50,838 nt of DNA, taken from positions 1 to 50,838 of the forward strand of contig CALAHN010000043.1 of NCBI GenBank assembly GCA_937891825.1, written 5' to 3'. This document shows, one piece after another, positions 1 to 8,105 of the stretch; positions within the stretch are counted from its first letter, which is position 1, and the number at the start of each line of letters is the position of its first letter. Position numbers and translations under genes: made by a program. Under the pieces are notes generated by a model. That model was not told where the DNA came from. It saw only the letters and a list, made by a program, of their open reading frames with translations, and searched no databases. The stretch comes from an uncultured Alphaproteobacteria bacterium. Its GTDB lineage: Bacteria > Pseudomonadota > Alphaproteobacteria > Bin95.

Positions 1-55
1 GACGGTGAATCACAACCTGCTGATATCGCTCAAACACTTTTCGGTCAGGCTCTCA
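1..55. mobile_element. Right end of an IS5-family-like insertion sequence (partial, runs off the window)
   Basis: Bases 1-55 match bases 50373-50427, the right end of the internal IS copy, with about four mismatches, and the similarity stops abruptly after base 55. The terminal bases read GGTCAGGCTC followed by TCA. The reverse complement begins GAGCCTGA, like the left ends at 49571 and 50790. The IS proper probably ends at base 52, and TCA (53-55) would be a TNA-type target triplet. Only this edge is in the window, so family assignment comes from the internal copy. Confidence 0.8.
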
Positions 56-1195
56 CACATCGATAATCAGGAAGAAGATCGAGAAGATCGCGTCGACAGC
101 GATCACGAAGAACACGCTTTGCACGACCGACTGCGTCGTCCGCTGGCCGACGGACGCCGCATTCGACGAAACCTTCAGGCCATGGAAACAGCCGATCGTC
201 GCGATCATCACGGCCATCACCGGGGCCTTGACGATCCCGACCCAGAAATGATTGATCGAAACAGCCGCTTGCAACTGCTTGGCGAACTGCGTCAGCGTGA
301 TATCGAGCGCGAACATCGATGCGACGGCCCCGCCGAGAATCGCCATGACATCCGCGAAAAAGACCAGCAATGGCAAGGTGATCATCAATGCCATGATGCG
401 CGGCGCACACAGCACTTCAATCGGATCCAGGCCGATCGTCTGCATGGCGTCGATTTCCTGATTGACGCGCATCGATCCGATCTGGGCCGTGAAGGCGCTG
501 CCGGAACGGCCGGCGACGATGATCGCCGTGATCAGAACCCCCAACTCGCGCAGCACGCCGACGCCGACGGAATCGACCGTCAGCAACTCCGCCCCGAACT
601 TGCTGAGCTGATTGGCGGATTGATAGGCCAGCACGACGCCGATCAGGAAATTTAACAGGCCGACAATCGGCAGCGCATTCAAACCCGTCGCCTGGAGCTG
701 GGTGACGAGGCCGCGCCAACGAATGCGCCAGGGACGCAACGCCAAACCAACGATCGCCATTGTGGCCGCGCCAGAAAAACTCAAAAGTTCAACGCCTTCG
801 CGCGCGAGCTTCAGCGCCGTCTCGCCAACTTCCGCCAGGACCCGCAGCACGGGATTTCCGTCGTCCGGCGCGTCGGTATGGCGCACCGACGCAGCCGCGA
901 TTACCTCGAGCAAGCGGCGATGCTCATCCCGCACGCCGGTCAGGGCGACAGCCTGGCCCTCGCCGGCAAGCTCCGCTGTCTCCAGCAGCAGCATCGCGCC
1001 ATTGGTGTCGAGTTGGCCAAGCCCCGCAATGTTCAGTTGCTTTACGCCCCGAGCCTGGCGCACCACGTTCGCGATCGCTCGCTCCGCGTCGCCGATGCTC
1101 GCGGTCGTCCAATCGCCGGCCGCGCGCAACACGCCGTCGCCGCCCGGCGACAGTCGGCAGGATTGGGATTCGGAACCTATCGCGCTTTGTCTCAT
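53..1195 (-). CDS. mlaE: STAS-MlaE family ABC transporter permease (phospholipid trafficking)
   Basis: This 380-residue protein has an N-terminal STAS domain (about residues 20-105, containing GLGQLDTNGAMLLLE) fused to an MlaE/YrbE permease domain (about 130-378) with several hydrophobic segments and the conserved stretch GRSGSAFTAQIGSM. The family is the inner-membrane permease of the Mla-type ABC system that moves phospholipids between inner and outer membranes. Its usual partners, the MlaF ATPase and MlaD MCE protein, would be expected downstream, beyond the window edge. The TGA stop (53-55) directly abuts an IS end, so the reading frame ends exactly at the insertion point. The C-terminus looks about family length, so the protein is probably intact. 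No strong ribosome binding site is seen before the ATG at 1195. Confidence 0.88.
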   Translation of the reverse strand: MRQSAIGSESQSCRLSPGGDGVLRAAGDWTTASIGDAERAIANVVRQARGVKQLNIAGLGQLDTNGAMLLLETAELAGEGQAVALTGVRDEHRRLLEVIAAASVRHTDAPDDGNPVLRVLAEVGETALKLAREGVELLSFSGAATMAIVGLALRPWRIRWRGLVTQLQATGLNALPIVGLLNFLIGVVLAYQSANQLSKFGAELLTVDSVGVGVLRELGVLITAIIVAGRSGSAFTAQIGSMRVNQEIDAMQTIGLDPIEVLCAPRIMALMITLPLLVFFADVMAILGGAVASMFALDITLTQFAKQLQAAVSINHFWVGIVKAPVMAVMIATIGCFHGLKVSSNAASVGQRTTQSVVQSVFFVIAVDAIFSIFFLIIDV

Positions 1196-1362
1196 TGCGA
1201 ATTTGTAGGGCTTTATCGCTTAAAATAAAATCACCTGCGCTATGGCAGGGTAACAATTTGCCCCGAGGGTAAGGCCCGTCACACCCAAGTTCGGGCGCGC
1301 TTTGCGGCAAATCGCAGGGACTGATACGGTTTGACTTACTTCGTTTCGACGGACAGGGGCCG

Positions 1363-1821
1363 ATGAGCCGCACGCTAACTCTCGCAATACCCCCGCACAT
1401 GGCTGACCTCGGCCGCGTTCAAGCCACGATCGTGGCGTTCGCGGAGACTTCAGACATCCCAATGCGCATCCAGCAAGCGCTTGATCTTGCATGCGACGAA
1501 GTGATTTCGAACATCATCCTTCACGGCTTCGACGACGATCAGTCCGACAAGCGGATAGCCTGCGAAGCGTCGATGACGGATGAAGTCTTTGCGATCACAT
1601 TTATCGATAACGGAAGGCCTTTCGACCCGTTGTCGGAAGCGCCGACCCCCGATCTCGAAAGCAGTCTGGAGGACCGCGCGGTCGGCGGCCTCGGCGTGCA
1701 TCTGGTCAAAGCGCTGGTCGACCGGTGCAGCTATGACCGCAGCCGCGGCGATAATCGGTTGACGCTTGAATGGTCAATCGATGCGACGCCGGCTACGACC
1801 GATCAGAAATCCGGCGCCTGA
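1363..1821 (+). CDS. RsbW-like serine kinase / anti-sigma ATP-binding protein
   Basis: This 152-residue protein is a stand-alone GHKL ATPase of the HATPase_c_2 (RsbW/SpoIIAB) type. An N box is visible at about residues 42-54 (ACDEVISNIILHG), the ATP-binding DNGRPFDP at 82-89 and a glycine-rich GGLGVHLVKAL at 108-118. Family members phosphorylate STAS anti-sigma-antagonist proteins and bind sigma factors or partner regulators. An AGGGG ribosome binding site precedes the ATG. No RsbV, RsbU or sigma factor gene is adjacent, so the partner is unknown. It is divergent from mlaE, whose product carries a STAS domain. The 3' end overlaps the convergent phosphohexomutase gene by 19 bp. Confidence 0.82.
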   Translation: MSRTLTLAIPPHMADLGRVQATIVAFAETSDIPMRIQQALDLACDEVISNIILHGFDDDQSDKRIACEASMTDEVFAITFIDNGRPFDPLSEAPTPDLESSLEDRAVGGLGVHLVKALVDRCSYDRSRGDNRLTLEWSIDATPATTDQKSGA

Positions 1822-3197
1822 ACGCCGCTCGCTTCAAGTTGCGCGATCAGGGCCATTTTCTGCTGTGTCAGGCCAGCTTCGGTTCGCGCTTCGCAGCGCC
1901 CGACAAGCGCATTCTGGGTATTGGAGGCCCGCAACAACCACCAGCCGTCGCCCTGTCGCACGCGCACGCCGTCCACGGCGATGACATCGGCGCCGGCGGC
2001 GGCCAATCGCTGGCTCGCCTCATCGACGACGGCGAACTTGCGGTCCTCCGGGCAATCGAAGCGGAGTTCGGGCGTATTCAGCAAGCCCGGCAAACTCCGC
2101 CGGAACTCCGCCAGGGTCTCATTGCTCGCCGACAGGATTGAGAGCGCGCGGACGGCGGCATAAAGCGCGTCGTCGAAGCCGAAGTAGCGGTCGGCGAAAA
2201 AAATATGCCCGCTCACCTCGCCCGCGAGCGGCGCGCCCGTTTCCGCCATCTTTGCCTTGATCAACGAATGACCGGTGCGCCACATCAGGGGCGCGCCGCC
2301 TGCGGCCGAAACGGCGTCGAAGAAGACCTGACTCGCCTTGACGTCGGCGATGATGGTCGCGCCCGGCTGCGCCTTCAGGACATCGCGGGCGAACAGCACC
2401 AGCGCCTGATCGGCCCAGACAATTTCCCCGTCGCCGTCGACAAAGCCGATGCGGTCGCCGTCGCCATCGAACGCGACGCCGAAATCCGCCCCGACCCTAA
2501 GCACTTCCGCCTGAAGCTGCGCCAGGTTCTTCGCTTCCGTCGGGTCCGGATGATGGGCAGGGAAGCGGGAATCGACCGCGCAGTTGATCAGGATATGTTC
2601 GCCCGGCAGGCGCTTCGTCAGGTCCGGCAGGATGGCGGCGGGCGCCCCATGGCCCGGGTCCCACACGACCTTCATCGGCCGCGCGACCGGATTGTCGCTG
2701 ACGATCCTGTCGATATGCTCCTGCATGACCGGGGTGTCGGTCAGCGAGCCGGCGCCGTCCACCGTGCGGCCGCTGGCGGCGATCTCGCCTAGCGCCCGAA
2801 TATCGTCGCCGTACAAGGCGCGCCGCCCCAGCATAAGCTTGAAGCCATTGTATTCCGGCGGGTTATGCGACCCCGTCACCATGATGCCGCCATCGGCCGC
2901 GAGCGCGTAGACCGCGAAATATAAAGTCGGGGTCGAGGCGAGCCCGATGCGGCAGACGGCCATGCCGCTGTCCGAGAGGCCGGCCGCGAGCGCCGCTTCT
3001 AACGCAGGCGAGCTTTCGCGGCCGTCATAACCGACGGCGACCCTTGAACCGCCCGCCGCCTTCGCCATAACTGCATAGGCGCGCCCCAGGGCATAGGCGT
3101 CCGCCGTGGACAGGGTTTCGCCGACAATGCCGCGAATATCGTATTCGCGCAGCGCCGTCGGATCGAACTTGTGCGGTATCGAAGCATCTCTCGGCAT
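1803..3197 (-). CDS. Phosphomannomutase / phosphoglucomutase
   Basis: This alpha-D-phosphohexomutase has 464 residues from the chosen start. It interconverts hexose 1- and 6-phosphates, supplying mannose-1-P or glucose-1-P for surface polysaccharide synthesis. The catalytic phosphoserine loop is TGSHNPPEYNG (Ser about 110), the metal loop DGDGDR is at about 244-249, the sugar-binding GEVSGH at about 326-331, and the phosphate-binding RASNTQNALVGR lies near the C-terminus. Four bases separate the ATG at 3197 from the galU stop, implying co-transcription. An in-frame ATG-less extension to 3236 would overlap galU and is less likely. The substrate (AlgC-like dual specificity versus ManB) cannot be settled from sequence alone. 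Confidence 0.9.
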   Translation of the reverse strand: MPRDASIPHKFDPTALREYDIRGIVGETLSTADAYALGRAYAVMAKAAGGSRVAVGYDGRESSPALEAALAAGLSDSGMAVCRIGLASTPTLYFAVYALAADGGIMVTGSHNPPEYNGFKLMLGRRALYGDDIRALGEIAASGRTVDGAGSLTDTPVMQEHIDRIVSDNPVARPMKVVWDPGHGAPAAILPDLTKRLPGEHILINCAVDSRFPAHHPDPTEAKNLAQLQAEVLRVGADFGVAFDGDGDRIGFVDGDGEIVWADQALVLFARDVLKAQPGATIIADVKASQVFFDAVSAAGGAPLMWRTGHSLIKAKMAETGAPLAGEVSGHIFFADRYFGFDDALYAAVRALSILSASNETLAEFRRSLPGLLNTPELRFDCPEDRKFAVVDEASQRLAAAGADVIAVDGVRVRQGDGWWLLRASNTQNALVGRCEARTEAGLTQQKMALIAQLEASGVQAPDF

Positions 3198-3201
3198 GGG
3201 T

Positions 3202-4098
3202 TCAGACCACCTTGCGCGCGGCGCCGATGCTTGCATAGTCGTCGATCAGGCGCTGTACATCGCGCCCCAGATCGCTGCGTTCGAGCGCAAACGCGAGCGT
3301 TGCTTCAAGGAAGCCGACCTTGTCGCCGCAATCGAAGCGGCGGCCCTCGAAGCGCAGGCCGTGGAATGGCGCCTTGCCGAGCATTTGCGCCATGGCGTCG
3401 GTCAACTGAATTTCGCCGCCCGCGCCCTTGCCCTGATTCTCCAGAATGTCGAAGACCTCAGGCAGCAGGACATAACGGCCGATGACGGAGAGCGTCGAGG
3501 GGGCGTCTGCCGGCTTCGGCTTTTCGACAAGGCCCTTGATCTCGGCGAGCCTGCCGTCGTCGGAGCCGACATCCAGCACGCCATAGCGCTCCGTATGCTC
3601 CCGCGGCACGTCCATGACCGCGAGCGCGTTGCCGCCGGTCTGGTTGTAAACGTCGATCAACTGGCCGATGCAGGGCTGTTTCGACATCACGAGATCATCG
3701 GCCAGAAGAATGGCGAACGGCTCGTCGCCGACGAGATGGCGCGCCGCCCAAACCGCGTGGCCCAGGCCCGCAGGCTCCTGCTGGCGAACATAGGCGACAG
3801 AGCCTGGCTGCGTCATCATGTCGGTGACGACGCCATAGGCCTCCATCTTGCCGCGTTTGCGCAGCGTGTCCTGCAGTTCGTAGCTGAAATCGAAATGATC
3901 TTCGATCGATGTCTTGCCGCGGCCCGTTACGAAAATGATCTGCTCGATGCCTGCCGCCTGCGCTTCCTCGACCGCATATTGGATGAGCGGCTTATCGACG
4001 ACCGGCAGCATTTCCTTCGGCATGGCTTTCGTCGCCGGAAGAAAGCGCGTGCCGAGGCCGCCAACGGGAAACACGGCTTTGCGGACGGGTTTACGCAT
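3202..4098 (-). CDS. galU: UTP--glucose-1-phosphate uridylyltransferase
   Basis: This 298-residue protein is full length for GalU, which makes UDP-glucose from UTP and glucose-1-phosphate. The nucleotidyltransferase signature GGLGTRFLPATKAMPKEM is at about residues 13-30, followed by LPVVDKPLIQYAVEEA. Later conserved blocks include GLGHAVWAARHLVGDEPFAILLADD (given in parts here as GLGHAVW and LLADD). An AAGGA motif lies about 10 nt upstream of the ATG. The next gene in the same direction is the phosphohexomutase, whose product can supply glucose-1-phosphate, so the pair forms a UDP-glucose supply operon. Confidence 0.95.
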   Translation of the reverse strand: MRKPVRKAVFPVGGLGTRFLPATKAMPKEMLPVVDKPLIQYAVEEAQAAGIEQIIFVTGRGKTSIEDHFDFSYELQDTLRKRGKMEAYGVVTDMMTQPGSVAYVRQQEPAGLGHAVWAARHLVGDEPFAILLADDLVMSKQPCIGQLIDVYNQTGGNALAVMDVPREHTERYGVLDVGSDDGRLAEIKGLVEKPKPADAPSTLSVIGRYVLLPEVFDILENQGKGAGGEIQLTDAMAQMLGKAPFHGLRFEGRRFDCGDKVGFLEATLAFALERSDLGRDVQRLIDDYASIGAARKVV

Positions 4099-4197
4099 GG
4101 ATCATTGTTCCTTGAGCAGCGAGGCGCTGCGTTACATGTATAGGGCTGTCGGTTTGAAACACCTTAATTACGACGAAGTTGTGACCGCTATAACGCC

Positions 4198-4917
4198 TCA
4201 GCGGCCAAGAAGCGCCTGCCGCGCCGCATTTATCTGCGCCGCCAGATAAGCGCTGCCGCCGCGATCCGGATGCGCGGACGAGATCAAGCGCTTGTAGGCG
4301 CTCTGAATTGCGTCCTCGTCGGCATCCTCCGGCAAGCCTAGCACCCTGTACGCTTCGGCCCGGCTCATCTGCCCCGAGCCTGGCCGTTGGGCGCCGCCAG
4401 CGCTTGCGGGATCGGCATCGGCATCGGGATCGGCGTCGTCGGCCTCAGGCCGGCCAAACCGGCGCGCCAGATAGGCCTCCAGCAACCGCCGGGAATTGGG
4501 ATCGGCCGCGCATTCCGCCGCAAGCCGGTCCAGGTCGCGTTCGCTGAGCGCATCCAGGGACCGGCCCTTGAACGGCCCCTGGCGAACGACGCCGTCCATG
4601 GCGCCGGTGTCATGATCCAGCGTCATCTCGAACCAGGCGCTATCCACCGACGAGCCGCCGCCGGGACTTGGCCCGCTCGCAGCCCTGGAGCGCCGCATGG
4701 CCCCCCTGAGGCCCAGCAACAGCGGGGCCAGCATGACGAGCCCGCTCAACACCGGCGAGAGACCGCCCCTGAAGACCACGAGCAGCAGCACCCCGCCCAA
4801 CGCGCCCAAAAGAACGATCTTCAACGCCCGCGCCGCCTTGGCCGGCGGCGCATTCGCATACCAGCGGGCAAACGCCAGAATGCCGGCGAGCAGGCCGAAC
4901 CCGAAGAGCAGCCACAT
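4198..4917 (-). CDS. Membrane-anchored J-domain protein (TIM14-like topology)
   Basis: The protein has 239 residues. Two hydrophobic segments occupy about residues 1-20 and 30-66, then an acidic linker rich in Asp-Ala-Asp-Pro repeats, and a short J-domain at the extreme C-terminus. The J-domain begins AYRVLGLPEDADEDAIQ and carries the diagnostic HPD in SSAHPDRGG. J-domains stimulate DnaK-type Hsp70s, so this protein would recruit an Hsp70 to the cytoplasmic face of the membrane. The order TM-linker-J resembles mitochondrial Pam18/TIM14 and its alphaproteobacterial relatives. The ATG lies two bases after the stop of the VWA gene, indicating translational coupling. The reading frame stays open upstream but only as an overlap with the VWA gene. 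Confidence 0.85.
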   Translation of the reverse strand: MWLLFGFGLLAGILAFARWYANAPPAKAARALKIVLLGALGGVLLLVVFRGGLSPVLSGLVMLAPLLLGLRGAMRRSRAASGPSPGGGSSVDSAWFEMTLDHDTGAMDGVVRQGPFKGRSLDALSERDLDRLAAECAADPNSRRLLEAYLARRFGRPEADDADPDADADPASAGGAQRPGSGQMSRAEAYRVLGLPEDADEDAIQSAYKRLISSAHPDRGGSAYLAAQINAARQALLGR

Positions 4918-4919
4918 AA

Positions 4920-5636
4920 TCACCCGGCAGGGCCTGAACGGCGGGAGGGCGGCGGCAGGGCCTGGGCCAACCGGCCGCCGCCGGTGAGGTCGCGCAATGC
5001 CAGGCGGCCGCCAGCCGCAAAGGCGGCCGCGGCGCGCAAAAGATCCCGCAAGGCGTCCGCGCTGGACGGGTCGAATGCGCAGTGCGCGCCGCCGGTCAAC
5101 TTTGCGATTTCGCCAAAGGCGCGGGCCGCGGCTGGGTCGCTGCCTTCCTGAAACATCAGCGCCGGAACGCCGAGCAGGCCAAGCGCGCCCGCCTTCTCGC
5201 AAACGGCGTCGATGTCTTCCTCAAAGGCGTCCCCAATGAACACCAGGGCCGCGACCGGGCCGGATTCAGCCTGCCGGCGCGCATTCGCCAGAACCTTCCC
5301 GATTTGGGTCAGTCCGCCCTGGCATTGCACCTGGGTCATGCGGCGCAGCAGGTCGTCGGCGTTGACGGTCCAGCCGCTGGCCTTGCATTCCCCATAGCCG
5401 CGATAGAACACCAGTTGAATTGCGAGCCCGCCAAGGCGGCCGGCCTCCCGAAACATTTCAGCTTGCATGCTGCACGCACGGTCCCAGGTCGGCTGGCGGC
5501 TCTGCGTCGCGTCCAGCGCGAAGATCAGCCGCCCGACAGTCCGCTTCGGAGTCTGCCGGGCTTGCTTCAGGAACGTATCGATAGCGCTGCTTGCCGGCCC
5601 AGCGGTCGGGATGGTTCGGCGATCGTCCTCAGGCAT
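4920..5636 (-). CDS. VWA-domain protein, partner of the J-domain protein
   Basis: This 238-residue soluble protein has a von Willebrand factor A-like fold. The start of the domain is LIFALDATQSRQ (about residues 37-48), giving a MIDAS-like D-x-T-x-S in place of the usual D-x-S-x-S. A second acidic strand is VFIGDAFEEDID. No signal peptide is visible, so it should act in the cytoplasm. The start at 5636 is chosen for the GGGAG motif five bases upstream; an alternative ATG at 5660 has a weaker site. It is the first gene of a tight two-gene unit with the membrane J-domain gene. The function is unknown; VWA proteins usually mediate protein-protein interaction, sometimes with chaperones or AAA+ ATPases. 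Confidence 0.75.
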   Translation of the reverse strand: MPEDDRRTIPTAGPASSAIDTFLKQARQTPKRTVGRLIFALDATQSRQPTWDRACSMQAEMFREAGRLGGLAIQLVFYRGYGECKASGWTVNADDLLRRMTQVQCQGGLTQIGKVLANARRQAESGPVAALVFIGDAFEEDIDAVCEKAGALGLLGVPALMFQEGSDPAAARAFGEIAKLTGGAHCAFDPSSADALRDLLRAAAAFAAGGRLALRDLTGGGRLAQALPPPSRRSGPAG

Positions 5637-5778
5637 GACTTCTCCCGGAAAGGGCTGCATTCGAGCCTTATTTGGGGCACATCGGCTGCCGCTCCAAGCC
5701 CCGGCATTTCAGCATGTCCGCAAAGCCGCGTCAGCGTCGGGCGAACGCAGTCCCTCCGAAAATCTGCCGGATTGACGC

Positions 5779-5815
5779 AAAACGGCGCGAAACGGGTTCG
5801 GAACCGCTTCGCGCC
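5779..5815 (-). terminator. Rho-independent terminator downstream of the NIPSNAP gene
   Basis: GGCGCGAA (5784-5791) pairs with TTCGCGCC (5808-5815), and the interior contains a further GGTTC/GAACC pairing. On the minus strand the hairpin is followed by TTTT (5782-5779). It lies about 45 bases after the NIPSNAP stop codon, in the correct orientation to end that transcript before the VWA gene promoter. Confidence 0.65.
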
Positions 5816-5860
5816 GCGTATCGCTGCCGTGCAACGCCCCCCAAGGCGAGCGACGGACGC

Positions 5861-6184
5861 TTAGCCTTTATATTTGAAGAAACCAGGCGCTTGCAGGATC
5901 TGGTTCTCTTGAGCCAGCAGATAGCCTGCTTCCTTCGTCTTCGCGAGGAAGGCGTGCCAGTCGGGGTCGGCTTGCATGGCGGCGCGCTTCTTCGCCCGGT
6001 CGGCCGCATCCGCATACGCCCAGACATGGACATAGGTGTTGATCGCGCCTGTTTCCGTCACGCCATACAGCGCCGGTTGCCCCAGATGCTTGGTCTGGAC
6101 CGCGAACCCGTGATCCTCGTACAGCTTCAACTGGGCCGGCACCGTGCCGGGTTTGCAGGTATAGGTGCGCATATCGAATATCAT
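5861..6184 (-). CDS. NIPSNAP family protein
   Basis: This 107-residue protein of the NIPSNAP/dimeric alpha-beta barrel family begins MIFDMRTYTCKPG, the typical family start. It also contains HVWAYADAADRAKKRAAM, typical of the family. Members are small dimeric ferredoxin-like folds often found beside catabolic genes; their biochemical role is poorly defined. The start at 6184 fits the family alignment; an upstream extension to 6253 has no homologous look. The gene diverges from the LhgO-like oxidase at 6281 and is followed by a rho-independent terminator. Confidence 0.82.
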   Translation of the reverse strand: MIFDMRTYTCKPGTVPAQLKLYEDHGFAVQTKHLGQPALYGVTETGAINTYVHVWAYADAADRAKKRAAMQADPDWHAFLAKTKEAGYLLAQENQILQAPGFFKYKG

Positions 6185-6280
6185 GGCGTCATCGCCCTCT
6201 CTGGATTGGATTGCTGGACGGCTGATCCTGGCGCCCATTAGAAAGGGATGCAAAGGCCTTTCATCAGGAAAGCATCAAGC

Positions 6281-7390
6281 ATGGTCGAGAGAGTGGACTG
6301 CATCGTGATCGGCGCCGGCGTCGTCGGCCTGGCCGCCGCCAAATTTCTGGCGGAAGCCGGCCGCGAGGTGATCGTGCTGGAGGCCGCCGACATGATCGGC
6401 ACGGAAACCAGCGCCCGCAACAGCGAGGTCATCCATGCTGGCATTTATTATCCGACCGGCAGCTTCAAGGCGAAAGCCTGCGTCGAGGGCAATCGCTTCC
6501 TCTACGACTATTGCGCCGAACGCGGTTTGCCCCACAAGCGCCTGGGCAAACTGATCGTCGCAAGCGAGGAAAGCGAGCGGCCCAGGCTAGCCGCCCTCAA
6601 GCAGAAAGCCGCCGATAACGGCGTTCACGATCTGGAACTCTTGTCCGCCAAGGAAGTCGAGTTGCTGGAGCCGGCCGTTCGATGCGTCGGCGGGTTGCTT
6701 TCGCCCTCGACCGGCGTGATCGACAGCCATGCCCTGATGCTCTCCTACCAGGGCGACGCCGAGGCCGCCGGCGCGATGATCGCGTTCCTCTCGCCCGTCA
6801 TCGGCGGCCGCGTCCGACCTGCGGGCGGCGTCGAGATCGATGTCGGCGGCGACGAGCCGATGACGCTCGCCGCCGACCTCGTGGTCAACTCCGCCGGCAT
6901 CGACGCCATCGCGGTCGCCAGTTCCTTCGCGGGCGCGCCCGTCGATAAATTCCCAAAGGCCTCAATGGCCAAGGGAAACTACTTCAGCTTGCTTGGGAAG
7001 CAACCCTTCAGCCGCCTCGTCTATCCCATGCCCGTCCCCGGCGCGCTTGGCGTGCATGTGACGGTCGACATGGGCGGCCAGTGCAAGTTCGGCCCGGATA
7101 TCGAATGGATCGACGTGAAGAACTACGACATGGACCCGGCGCGCGCCGACAGTTTCTACGCCGCCATTCGCGCCTATTTCCCCGACCTGAAAGACGGCGC
7201 GCTGATTCCCGCCTATGCCGGCATCCGGCCGAAGATCCATGGCCCGACCGAGCCGCAGCCCGACTTCATGGTCCAGGGGCCGGCCGAACATGGCGTTCCC
7301 GGCCTGATCAATCTGTTCGGGATCGAATCGCCAGGACTGACCGCATCCGCCGCCATTGCGCGCGCCGTGCTGCGGATGACGAACCGTTGA
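6281..7390 (+). CDS. FAD-dependent oxidoreductase, L-2-hydroxyglutarate oxidase (LhgO)-like
   Basis: The protein has 369 residues from the start preceded by AGGAAAG. An FAD-binding Rossmann motif is at residues 8-19 (IVIGAGVVGLAA), followed by ETSARNSEVIHAGIYY, a signature of the L-2-hydroxyglutarate dehydrogenase/oxidase branch of the DAO superfamily. The C-terminal end carries the FAD-contacting segment INLFGIESPGLTAS. The likely reaction is FAD-dependent oxidation of a 2-hydroxy acid to a 2-oxo acid, passing electrons to quinone or oxygen. The exact substrate is not certain. Two isomerase-like genes follow on the same strand, the first after 82 bases, so a shared transcript is plausible. 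Confidence 0.82.
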   Translation: MVERVDCIVIGAGVVGLAAAKFLAEAGREVIVLEAADMIGTETSARNSEVIHAGIYYPTGSFKAKACVEGNRFLYDYCAERGLPHKRLGKLIVASEESERPRLAALKQKAADNGVHDLELLSAKEVELLEPAVRCVGGLLSPSTGVIDSHALMLSYQGDAEAAGAMIAFLSPVIGGRVRPAGGVEIDVGGDEPMTLAADLVVNSAGIDAIAVASSFAGAPVDKFPKASMAKGNYFSLLGKQPFSRLVYPMPVPGALGVHVTVDMGGQCKFGPDIEWIDVKNYDMDPARADSFYAAIRAYFPDLKDGALIPAYAGIRPKIHGPTEPQPDFMVQGPAEHGVPGLINLFGIESPGLTASAAIARAVLRMTNR

Positions 7391-7472
7391 TTCGAGCGCA
7401 AGAACCAATCACTCTCAGGCAGAAGCGCCAGATTTGACTGCGCCAACGCCAGACCGAAGGAGGATCGCAGCC

Positions 7473-8105
7473 ATGCGCGCCGGGCCAATCGACTACTACT
7501 TCACCGTGACCTCGCCCTGGAGCTATATCGGGCATCTGCCGTTCCTGAAGCTGGCCGCCGCTTCAGGACGCGCGGTCGCCTTCAAGCCGGTCGATTTCGG
7601 CAAGGTGTTCGCCCAGTCGGGCGGCCTGCCCTTGCCCCAGCGCCCCGTGCAACGGCGCCGCTACCGGATGTTCGAATTGCAGCGTTGGCGGGACTTTCGG
7701 GGCACGGAGCTCAATCTCCGCCCGGCCCATTTCCCAACCGACCCGAGCCTTGGCAACCGCATGACGATGATCGCCGCCGATCAGGACCTGGACGCGGGCG
7801 CGCTCGGCCAGGCGATCATGCGCGCCTGCTGGTTCGAGGAGAAGAATGTCGCCGACGAAGCCGTGCTGATCGCCGCCGCCGACGGGCTTGGCCTGGACGG
7901 CAAGGCCCTGCTGAGCGCCGCCAAGGGCGCCGCCGGCATCGCCAGGGCCGAGGAATTGACGGAGGAAGCGATCGCTGGCCAAGTCTTCGGCGCGCCGACC
8001 TATGTCATCGACGGCGAGCCGTTCTGGGGCCAGGACCGGCTTGAACTGGTCGAGCGGGCGCTGCAAGGCCGCGTCGAGCCCTACAAGGTGGAGGGCGCGG
8101 TATGA
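7473..8105 (+). CDS. 2-hydroxychromene-2-carboxylate isomerase / DsbA-family protein (first of tandem pair)
   Basis: This 210-residue thioredoxin-fold protein belongs to the DsbA/kappa-GST family. The start is fixed by GGAGG nine bases upstream of the ATG. The N-terminal YYFTVTSPWSYIG has a serine (about residue 14) where oxidoreductases have CxxC, as in glutathione-dependent 2-hydroxychromene-2-carboxylate isomerase of naphthalene catabolism. The C-terminal FGAPTYVIDGEPFWGQDRL is the classic family ending. Without the CxxC, disulfide oxidoreductase activity is unlikely; a GSH-dependent isomerase or transferase is more likely. It overlaps the next, homologous gene by four bases (ATGA). Confidence 0.82.
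   Translation: MRAGPIDYYFTVTSPWSYIGHLPFLKLAAASGRAVAFKPVDFGKVFAQSGGLPLPQRPVQRRRYRMFELQRWRDFRGTELNLRPAHFPTDPSLGNRMTMIAADQDLDAGALGQAIMRACWFEEKNVADEAVLIAAADGLGLDGKALLSAAKGAAGIARAEELTEEAIAGQVFGAPTYVIDGEPFWGQDRLELVERALQGRVEPYKVEGAV

Noticed and set aside
4387-4445. Repeated GATCGGCATCGGG-like units, possible DNA tandem repeat
   Set aside because: They encode the Asp-Ala-Asp-Pro linker of the J-domain protein; the repeat is a low-complexity coding tract, not a separate element.
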